DNA of 15,333 nt. It comes from Triparma columacea. Taxonomy: Eukaryota; Sar; Bolidophyceae; Parmales; Triparmaceae. The position numbers and the translations under genes are program-made. The DNA is taken from the NCBI GenBank assembly GCA_030267965.1, contig BRYA01000549.1:1-15333 (forward strand). Direction: 5' to 3'. This document shows positions 6,550 through 14,560 of this stretch, piece after piece; within the stretch, counting starts at the first letter, position 1, and every line of letters starts with the position of its first letter. The notes beneath the pieces are model-generated. The model was not told the origin of the DNA. It ran no database searches and saw nothing but the letters and a program-made list of their open reading frames with translations.

Positions 6550-9500
6550 TCACTTCCTTCCTCCCTTCCCTTCGCGCTTATTACCACCCCCCCCTCCTCC
6601 TCCTCCGCCTCCGCCTCCCCCACCCCCCCCACCCCCTCCCATCATCACCGCCTTGCAAACTTCCACCAAGTACCTACAGGCGTCCCCCACCGCCTCCTTA
6701 TCCCCCTCCGTCAGCCCCCTCTCCCCCTTCTCCATAAAGGCCAGAAAACAGTCGTTCAACCTAATCCTCATTTGCTTCAGGGCCACTCCCACCTCCACCG
6801 TTGTCTTGAAGACGATCCACTCGTCAATGCTCACCAGCACCTTCCCCGCATTCATCTGCCTGTACAACTCCTCCCCCCCCTCCTCCTCCCGGAACACCAT
6901 TTCCTTCACATCCAGGCTCTTCCCGCACAACAACAGGATGGGTATGACGCTCCAGACTCTACTGGTGTTCCTCATGGAGAATCCGTTTGGCTGCTTCACG
7001 ACCTCCCCGTAGAGCACGTACTCCACCCCCCCAACATCTGCTAGGCCGCACTTCTGGGAGAGGGGCTGTCCTCTCAGGGAGTTGACGGAGCTCAAGTGAA
7101 TCTTGCACTTTCTGTTCAACGCGGTGGAGAAGTTCATCTCCCCTCCTTGCCTCATGACGACGTTGGGGTATAGGCCGGCGATGAGGCTCGACAAGATGAG
7201 GCCCTCCCCGAACTGCCCCTCGCTCCTCATCCACGACCCGTCCTTCTGCAGGTCTCCCATCCCCATCCCCACAAGTTCCCTCGCAACGTTCCTCCTAAGA
7301 TCGGATATCATCCCCATGGTATTGTTTGACAAGAAGTAGTCGTTGCAGAACCTAAACGACCCCCCCGCGCCCCTCCGACGCGATTGGTCGTAGCCATTCA
7401 GCGCGTTCAGGAACGTCAGGAAATCAGACTGCGACCCCTTTGACATGGCAACTTTTGCCCCATCCGCCTGCTGCCTGGGGTTGCGGGTTGCGAATAAGGG
7501 TTGAGGATGAGGATAAGGGTGAGATCGATGACGTGAATCGCTTCGTCCAGGATTACTAACACAGCCAATTCGCTTCGTCCAGGATTACTAACACAGCCCT
7601 CTCTGCGGCTCGCTTCGCTCGGCCACAGCCCTCTCCGCGGCTCGCTTCGCTCGCCGTCGCTTCGCTCGCCGTCGCTTCGCTCGCCGCACCTCTGGTGCTT
7701 CCTGGGTAGCACGAACGGATCCTTGGTGCTCGTCGCGACCGCAATCGCGGCTGCACTCCTTCCCACCCCAAACAGAATCCCGAACATTAGCGCCTTCCCC
7801 AACCTCGGCGCCACGCTAAGTCCGCTCAGTTTCCACCCCAAGTCTGTGAGGGCATTCGTCTCGTCGTCCATCGCTCCAATCTCGACAAGGAGCCCAACCG
7901 CGTTCTTCAGGGCGAGGGGGTGGGGGGCGTCGATGGCCTTGTTCATGAGGGCCGGGATGCCGTCGAAATCATCGTAACCCCCGTTTGCGAGGCCAAGCCT
8001 CTTGGCCAACAAGCAGAGCTCCTCCAAGGGCGTCCTCAACAATTCCGAGTCAAGGAAAGGCCTCAGGCTAGCGTGCCTCCGCTTGCTCATTAGATGAAAG
8101 GCGACTCCGGCCTTGGTTCTCCCAGCCCTTCCCTGCCTCTGCCTGACAGATGCCTGCGAAATCCACTCTGTCGTCAGGGTGCTCGTCCCCAAATGTGGGT
8201 CGTACCCCTTCTCCTTCGCCTTCCCGCTATCGATGACGAAAGCGACGTCGTCGATGGTGATACTTGTCTCTGCTATGTTCGTCGCGAGGACAATCTTCCT
8301 GACACCCTTGGGCATCTTGGAAAACACCATCTTCTGCTCGTTCGTAGGGATTCCTCCGTGGAGCTGCATGATCCTAAACTTGCTAGTGTTCGAGAAGGGA
8401 CTCGTGCTATCCAGCATTTGCCCGAGGACACTAATGTCGTGCCACCCGGGAAGAAAAATGAGGACTGCGCCGTCCCCGTAGCTGCTGGAATCGATGTAGG
8501 AGAGGAGACTTACGATGAGGTCGTGGTCCACCTGGAGGAGCGGAGCGGGAGGAGCGAAGCGGGAGGAGCGCAGCGACGACCGTAGGAGGTTAGGTTAACT
8601 GCTATTAGGTTAACTGCTGTTGAACTTTCAAAATGTAATCAGCTTGCAACAATTGGCAACAATGCTTTCAACAGGTATCCCCGTTATCACTAATCAATCA
8701 ATCAACTCGCATTTTCCTCAACCACCTCTTGCAGCTCGCTTCGCTCACTGCACTCGCTTCGCTCACTGCACTCGCTTCGCTCGCTGCACTCGCTTCGCTC
8801 GCTGCACTCGCTTCGCTCGCTGCTCACCTCCTCGTCGTTGAAGGTCGACTGGTACTGTTCCAAAAGGGTCTCATCCAAAACCGTCACATCCTTAACCTGC
8901 CCGAACTCACTAACCCCGTCCCACTTCTGGGTATTCTCCGCGTCCTCGTCGTCCTCGTCATCTATTTCATACTCTTCCTCCTCCTCATCGTACTCCTCGT
9001 ACTCCTCAAAGTCTTCCTCCCCCCCCCCCCCCCCACCCCCCCCTCCCACCCCCTGCGGCACGATCTGGCAGGTCTTGAGCCTCTCCTCCATCGTCTCAAA
9101 GTCCTCCCCCCCTCCCATGCACTCCCCCATGTGGTTCCCCAGCTCCTCCGCTAGCATGAATCCCCCCCTCCCGCACATTACGCAGCTAAGGCCCTTATTC
9201 CCGTCCAAACCCCTCTTGGTGAGCTCGTCCGCCACCCTGTCCTTTTCCTTCTCGAAGGAGCCCAAGTACTCTGTCATCCTTAAGACGTCCTCGAGGTAGA
9301 ACTTCTGGATAGGGAACGTTCTCCCCGGAATCTCCACAACCCCAACGTCCATGAAGTAGTCTGTGAGCACGTCCGTATTCAGCGTGGCGCTCATGAGCAC
9401 GATTTTGATCTTGCACTTCCTCGCCACCATTTCCTTGAGCGCAATCAAGATGAAGTCCGTGAAGACCTCCCTCTCGTGGACCTCGTCGACAAGGATATGG

Positions 9501-11235
9501 GTGTACTCGGAGAGGTCGGGGGAGGACTGGAGCTTGTTGAGGAGGACCGCAGGGGTGCAAAACGTAAGGCGGGTGTCCTGGAGGGGAGGGGGGAGGAAGG
9601 ATGTAGGGTTAGCACGAGGGCTATTTCCATGGGGATCGTCGCATGATTGGGATGGTCGCATGGTTGGGATCGTCGCATGGTTGGGATCGTCGCATGATTG
9701 TAATCCTCTAACACAGCCCTCTCCACGGCTCACTTCGCTCGCCGCCCCTCACCTGATGCACATTGCTGCTTAACCTGACGACGTGACTGCTTAAGCTCCT
9801 CTCACTCGGCTCGCACCTCTCGCTCGCCACCCTGTCGCTAACTCCCACCGCACTGATCCTCCTCGGCTGCGTGACGATTATCCTAGGGTTCACCTCGCTG
9901 TCCAAAAGGAACTGAGGGACCTGCGTGCTCTTCCCGCAACCCGTCGACCCGCTGACCAGCGTGATGGCGTGCTTCTTGATGGCAGAGATTATCTGATCCT
10001 TGTAGCTCCAGCTGGGGAGCTTCATCCTGGCGGCGGTAGTGGAGGAGTAGTTGGCGTGGTTCTTGCGGAGCTCCTGGTAGCGGTTGAAGCGGTTGACGTC
10101 GGTGCCGCACCCCAGCTTGTAGCCGCGCCCAGTGTTGTTGTTGACGCGGACGATGCGAGGGATCTGGGGAGGAGGGGAATTTCGGAGGTTGGTTAGGGTT
10201 GGCAAAAGGTAAAAGGCAATGGCAAAAGTAAAGAACCCCATATCCGCCCACACAACCCCCCCCCCATTTCGGAGGTTGGTTAGGCAAAAGGTGAAAGGCA
10301 AAGGCAAAAGTAAAGAACCCCATATCCGCCCACACAACCCCCCCCCCATTTCGGAGGTTGGTTAGGCAAAAGGCAAAGGCAAAAGTAAAGAACCCCCTAT
10401 CCGCCCACACGCCCCCCCCCCCGCCTCACCTTCGGTGCCAACCCCGTCCCCCCCCCATGTTTCCTCCCCCACTCTATCAGCAACCTCTCCGCCTGCTTCC
10501 CCCCGACGTTCAAGTCCGGGATAACGGCCCTCTGTACGACCCCGGTGTCCATGTTCTTCGTGACGGTGATGCAGCGGGAATCGCCCTTGCCGGAGGACTT
10601 CGACTTCAAACCCAGGTTGCGCGCGAGCTCGTGGACATACTGGGGGGGGAGCGGGGCGATTGGGTGGAATGTTTTGAGGATTGTTAGCATCTAGTTGTCA
10701 TCACTGCCAGGTTACCACCCCCCCCCCTTCCATTCACACAAGCTGCTACGCTATGCTGCTACGCTATGCTGCTACGCTTATATATATGATATATATATAA
10801 TATGCTCCTCCTTGCTTTGCTCGTCACCGCCTCTCATCACTGCCAGCCACCTCTCGCACCACTCACCTTCCTCTCCGTATTGGTCAAGTCCTTCGGCAGC
10901 GTAATCGTGCTTGTCTTCCCATCACCGCTCACAGTCTGGTTCTCACTGTTGACTCCAGGCTCGTCCCTGAACTTTGTAAGGAGCCTCGTGAACCTGATCT
11001 TACTACTTTCACTAATTACAAAGGATTCTGCTCCTAGCTGACCGTTCTGACGAGGCGCAGGCTTTTCTCCGCCTCCTCTCCCACCATATCTACCCCCACT
11101 ACTACCCCCACGTCCCCCAGTGCGTCCTCCAGCATTATAATTCCCTCTACCTCCGTTGTTACGATAGTTATTTCCATTCATATTGTTGGGATGCTGGGAC
11201 CGTTGGCGATGCTGTCCAGGAGGCGGTCCAGGCAT
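6550..11235 (-). CDS. R3H-domain DEAH-box (RHA-type) RNA helicase, six exons
   Basis: Exons on the minus strand: 11235-10867, 10639-10430, 10163-9753, 9577-8828, 8531-7690, 7474-6550. They total 3507 nt and encode 1168 residues, with phases 0,0,0,0,2. The N-terminus is RGG/Gly-rich (about 20-65). An R3H domain spans intron 1: R122 and H126 of RKYVH, then ELARNLGLKSKSSGKGDSR. Helicase motifs: GSTGCGKST (about 265-273), DEVH (361-364), SAT (393-395), TNIAETS (664-670), QRQGRAGR (711-718). HA2 and OB-fold regions follow. R3H plus DEAH is shared with YTHDC2-like and plant NIH-like helicases that bind RNA or single-stranded nucleic acid; I see no YTH domain. Oddities are a Cys-x2-Cys-x13-His-x3-Cys element (462-483) and an acidic, Gly-rich stretch (about 507-545) between the RecA lobes, and a C-terminal run of about 20 Gly. 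Donor 5 is GTGCGG, weaker than the rest. Probable RNA remodelling ATPase. Confidence 0.93.
7539..7598. repeat. 28-bp direct repeat in helicase intron 5
   Basis: cgcttcgtccaggattacta plus acacagcc occurs at 7539-7566 and 7571-7598. Part of intron 5 (7475-7689). Confidence 0.85.
7609..7680. repeat. CTCGCTTCGCTC cluster in helicase intron 5
   Basis: Exact cores at 7609-7620 and 7641-7652, followed by further copies near 7656 and 7671. The 7641 copy has CGGC (7638-7641)/GCCG (7653-7656) arms. On the gene strand they read GAGCGAAGCGAG, the opposite orientation to DGAT2. Confidence 0.85.
8542..8629. repeat. Degenerate core and branch-site duplication in helicase intron 4
   Basis: ggagcgaagcggga-type degenerate cores lie at about 8542-8575, next to the acceptor of intron 4. 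Beside them taggttaactgct is present twice (about 8589-8618); on the gene strand each copy gives a TTAACCTA branch-site-like motif. Confidence 0.65.
8730..8818. repeat. 18-bp repeat, five copies, at the donor of helicase intron 4
   Basis: CTCGCTTCGCTC cores begin at 8735, 8753, 8771, 8789 and 8807, exactly 18 bp apart. The outermost has TGCAG (8730-8734)/CTGCA (8748-8752) arms. The array starts within ten bases of the donor GTGAGC (8827-8822). It stays open in the exon frame as Ser-Glu-Arg repeats, so an unspliced transcript would read through it before stopping. Confidence 0.9.
9635..9702. repeat. 17-bp tandem repeat in helicase intron 3
   Basis: About four units of the type gatcgtcgcatggttgg with small changes, inside intron 3 (9578-9752). 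Confidence 0.8.
9726..9744. repeat. CGGC/GCCG-armed core hairpin at the donor of helicase intron 3
   Basis: Arms CGGC (9726-9729) and GCCG (9741-9744) surround TCACTTCGCTC, a one-base variant of the core, eight bases from the donor of intron 3. Confidence 0.75.
10179..10429. repeat. Three-copy tandem repeat filling helicase intron 2
   Basis: Units start with atttcggaggttggttag at 10179, 10266 and 10348 (periods 87 and 82 bp) and run through nearly the whole intron (10164-10429). Each has, on the gene strand, CCTAACCAACC (branch-like) and a TTTGCC-rich tract. There is no GAGCGAAGCGAG core here. Confidence 0.85.
10739..10801. repeat. 13-bp tandem repeat plus TA-rich palindrome in helicase intron 1
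   Basis: GCTGCTACGCTAT-type units occur about three times (10741-10779), followed by an ATATATATGATATATATAT palindromic stretch. Confidence 0.8.
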
Positions 11236-11367
11236 TGTCTCACTCTCCAAAGATAGTGAACCTATTACGCCAAAATTTACACTTTAAGGGCAGGGAATAT
11301 ATAATATGTATGTGGGCATGAGTTCGACGACTGAGTGACCGGGATGGGGAAGAGAAAACACCCAAGC
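11236..11367. promoter_or_regulatory. Upstream region of the helicase gene
   Basis: 132 bp upstream of the helicase ATG, containing TATA-like tatataatatg at about 11299-11308. It probably also holds the end of the neighbouring transcript. Confidence 0.4.
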
Positions 11368-11940
11368 TTATTTGTGAAGCTTATATATAGAGTCGAATAA
11401 AAATACATACGGGGTTAATATACGTAGTATATGGAATGCCTCCGACGTGAATTTTACCGTAAGAAAAGGATATTCTGATAATTTTTGTCGAGGTGAGATG
11501 GGTAAAACTTGGTTAAACGAAGTCCTCCCCTCCCCTCCCCTTCCCCCTCCCCTCCAAAATTGATTATGCGAAGCCCTCCCCTCCGCTCCCCTCCCCTCCC
11601 CTCTATCTCCATTCTCTACCATACAAACAATTGCGTTACGGACTGGCTTGTCCCAGATATTCTCACGAATTTCACGGTTATTCCCCAACTCGTCCCACGC
11701 CCTTCTTACGGTGTCCTCGAGGGCATCCGCTTGGTTTCGTTGTCCCTTCTGGAGGCTATCAACCCTTTGTTGAAAATCCACATCCAGTAGATCTACCCCC
11801 CTCGACTTTAAATATTCCTCGTAAAACTCCATGTCCGTTTTCTTCCCGTGTCCGATCTGTAGCACTACCCTCCTTCTCCCTGCCTGCGCCCCTATGCCAC
11901 TGCAAAGTCCTGGATCATCCCTCGGTCGTAGCTTCCACAT
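11368..11940 (-). CDS. Hypothetical protein, basic N-terminus
   Basis: A 190-codon minus-strand ORF starts at ATG 11940. The first 110 residues have ordinary composition and look coding: MWKLRPRDDPGLCSGIGAQ, then a helical, charged part (EFYEEYLKSRGVDLLDVDFQ; ALEDTVRRAWDELGNNREIR). I recognise no family. The next part (about 111-150) is a Gly/Arg-rich translation of purine runs, GGGGAGGGGAGGGGAG-like at 11520-11610 and partly duplicated, which suggests an intron. ATG|GTAGAG near 11619 would be the donor and TTATCAG near 11474 the acceptor, and the joined frame would end within a few codons. The C-terminal model is therefore uncertain. Confidence 0.5.
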   Translation of the reverse strand: MWKLRPRDDPGLCSGIGAQAGRRRVVLQIGHGKKTDMEFYEEYLKSRGVDLLDVDFQQRVDSLQKGQRNQADALEDTVRRAWDELGNNREIRENIWDKPVRNAIVCMVENGDRGEGRGAEGRASHNQFWRGGGRGGEGRTSFNQVLPISPRQKLSEYPFLTVKFTSEAFHILRILTPYVFLFDSIYKLHK

Positions 11941-12147
11941 TTTCGGCTAAAACCACTAAACCGCCTTCAACCTCTTCTCCTCGCATATGCGATCAATGTT
12001 GCAAAGCAAGGTGAGACTTGACGACGAGTCAAACAGTTCCACGGTAACAGTATTTCAGAAGGGACCTCCCGTGTTGCACTACTACTACCTACTACTTTTC
12101 AGCCTCATATCGGCGCTCGCTCTCATCAACTAACGCAACCCTTTCAA
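11941..12147. other. Intergenic, no gene seen
   Basis: It lies between the channel gene's 3' end and the hypothetical gene, both on the minus strand. It contains tactactacctactacttt near 12080. No further signal. Confidence 0.5.
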
Positions 12148-12172
12148 CGGTGGCTCGCTTCGCTCGCCACCG
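12148..12172. repeat. 7-bp-armed GAGCGAAGCGA hairpin just after a stop codon
   Basis: CGGTGGC (12148-12154) and GCCACCG (12166-12172) form perfect 7-bp arms around the 11-base core. It starts one base past the TAA of the channel gene, so it would lie at the very start of that mRNA's 3' UTR. Confidence 0.9.
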
Positions 12173-12173
12173 C

Positions 12174-14128
12174 TTAGCGGCTTTCATCCGGTGTAACTCT
12201 TGTTGTCACGGAGAACCTCCTGACGCCGTCCAGCGTCTTTCTTACCCCCCTCCTGGCCTTTGCCCTCATCTTCTCGTAGTCCGAGAAGTGGTAGTGGTGG
12301 TCGACTGCGTCGATCAGGACCCCGAGCACAAGGAACATGACGGGAATGTAAAATACAGCTCGGAGGTCATCGAAGCTGAACTGCATGCTCTCCTCGTCAG
12401 GTCCTTGCTGGCTGTAGGAGTTGCCGTCGGAGCCGCACATGCTCCCGAACGTGTTCATGTACTCGGCGTGCTTGTTGTCCACCATTTTCCCCTGCTGGAT
12501 CTGAACCGTCAGACCCGAGAACGCGCTGTGTAGCTCGTTCCTCACGGGAAAGCTCAAACCTATTGAAGCCTCCAAAGTCCTCCCCATGATGTGCCCTGTT
12601 TTAGGGTCACACATTGCCTCAGCGGAAATGTCATACTGGTCTGGGGGAAAGTGGACAGTGCTGAAGTCGAACGTTTTGGGCCAATAAATCGCTATATCGC
12701 ACTTGCCGTCGAAGTAATCCCTTACTACGTCGTATCCCCATCCGAGGCTAGACACGAAGTCTAGATTCGGATACTGTTCCTTGAAGATCGAGTCTGCGAT
12801 GCCGCTGACGCACACACGCCTGCACGACGGGCTTGCATCGCACTGAGCCAGGTTCTCAACTTCACCAACCCCATCAGATTGGCTGCGGATGGCTGCCATA
12901 TTGCCCGTGAAGCACGCAATGACGACAACCGTGAAAAGAGCGTAGCCCGTCTTCACCATCTTGAGACCTACAGATCTTTCCTCGTGATCCATGCCCTCGT
13001 AGGCGACCGTGGAGCTCAAGAACTCCATCACAGCGCAATGCAGCCTGTGCCCGTAGTGTCGCGTGATCACCTTGAGCTTTTTCAAGGGGCTTTTGGGCGG
13101 TCCCTCTAAAACCTTGGTGAGCTCTGCCATCGTTCCCCTCCGGTCGTCGTCTTTTGCGGCGGTCTTTATGTCGTATACATCGTAGAGGGTATAAACTAGT
13201 CCAACACTTGCCCACACCAAGAACAGACCGAGCATCACATCAGCTGAGAAGGGGCGGAACGGTTGGGTGATCACCCTCCAAAAGCCAGGTGCCGCAGCCT
13301 TCTTGGACGCTATTATGTACATCTCCTCAGTCGCAAAGGCGCTCGCCATGCTAATTCCTCGCTCAATGCGCTCCTTCGTCACCCAGAATCCTCCCAGGCA
13401 GAGGTCGACCACGCCCCGTGCTACGTCATAAGTGCAAGCCGTCCAAGCGTTCTCCTCCATGCGCCTGGACAGCGCCATGGAGGCGTTCGAAGTCGGCACC
13501 AGCTCCATTTCAAAGTCGCCGAGATTCTTCATCTCCTCAAAGACGTCTATATATATGCGTAGTATTTGCTCATATATATATCAAGGTCAGTGGCGAGAGG
13601 CCAAGGACCGCTGTCATACTTCTCCCCCGTAATTTTGTGCTCCAAGTAATGCAACGGGTAACTTGCCGCTGGCACTCCAACTCGAAACGTCTTCCCCTTC
13701 ATTACCACCTCATTCTTGTTCTCTTGCCAGGCCTCATCTTCCCCCCCGCACGTCTCGTAGCTATAGTATGCACCTTCGCCCTCCAAGATGACGTCCGTGC
13801 TTCTCATCAGGAACTTGGATCCCATGCACACGACCGGATCGACATAACACCAAGACTCCACACAGTAATCTAAACCAGGGCAATTCTTGTTCATGCCAAG
13901 GTCCCAAGTTCTGCAACTCCCAATACCGTAACTAGAATTGAGGCACTGGATTTCGTCGCCGAAGAGTGTTAGCATGCAAGTGGTGTTATCTGCCCTCCTG
14001 CCAAGGTTTGTGGGCCATGTGGGCACATCGATACAAGGGCACGATGGGGACCCGTGCTGGCATCTCGCCGTGACAAATTGTAGTAGGATGAACACTCCGG
14101 TGAACATGAGCACATCGTGGTTAAACAT
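12174..14128 (-). CDS. Ionotropic-glutamate-receptor-like channel with Cys-rich ectodomain, two exons
   Basis: Exons 14128-13609 and 13546-12174 give 1893 nt, 630 residues. The 62-nt intron (13608-13547) starts GTCCTT, a weak donor, and ends ATATAG. Splicing joins EKYDS to DVFEEMKNLGDFEMELV in phase, removing an in-frame TAG. Signal peptide at about 1-22; Cys-rich module at about 23-127 with a CVESWCYVD motif; ligand-binding S1 begins KTFRVGVPAASYP (about 147-160); first membrane helix about 275-294; pore-like segment about 341-357; third helix containing ACFTGNMAAI, matching the SYTANLAAF motif of glutamate receptors; S2 with DFVSSLGWGYDVVRDYFDGK; last helix about 570-588; basic tail. It lacks the large N-terminal domain of animal receptors. 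Ligand and ion are unknown. ATG 14164 is an alternative in-frame start; 14128 gives the cleaner signal peptide. Confidence 0.85.
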
Positions 14129-14164
14129 AATGGTAACGTTGTACCAAATTAAAAAAAATTGCAA

Positions 14165-14560
14165 ACAACCAGGGAAGGAAAAAAAAGGAATTCAATTCTT
14201 ATCCAACATTCAGAATACAACGCATAAAAGATTTCATCAGACAGAGGTAAGCGTTGAAGCAAGCGCAAACGCTTTTGAATCACTTGTTTGTATCGACCAC
14301 TGCCTCTCTCTCCCCCCGCTACTATTTCATCAAGGAAAATAGGGCCCCTTCCTCGCCTTTTTCTCGACATCTGTGATTTCTACTCAGAATTTTGGTCGAT
14401 TGAGGCCTTAGAAGTTTATAAATATACGTATATAAGACACACACACCCTTCAAAACACAATTCAGACTTATTCTGCCCTAATAGCGTGCAATATCTCACA
14501 CAAAATTGCCCTTTTCCTCAGCCCTCGACTTTATTGATCATATTCATATTGTGACTAAAG
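14165..14560. promoter_or_regulatory. Divergent promoter region with two TATA-like boxes
   Basis: This interval separates two divergent genes for membrane or secreted proteins. TATAAATA (14417-14424) and TATATAA (14429-14435) lie about 125-145 bp upstream of the DUF285 ATG and fit a TATA box on the plus strand. A 73-codon minus-strand ORF inside it has no family signal and is not called. Confidence 0.55.

Noticed and set aside
8838..9299. Plus-strand ORFs rich in Ser, Pro or Leu opposite the helicase
   Set aside because: They are complementary-strand shadows of acidic and Gly-rich helicase codons. The minus strand carries clear DEAH motifs.
12150..12533. 127-codon plus-strand ORF opposite the channel's 3' end
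   Set aside because: Antisense to well-supported coding sequence with receptor motifs.
14149..14370. 73-codon minus-strand ORF upstream of the channel gene
   Set aside because: No recognisable domain. It overlaps the promoter region and the channel gene's upstream sequence.
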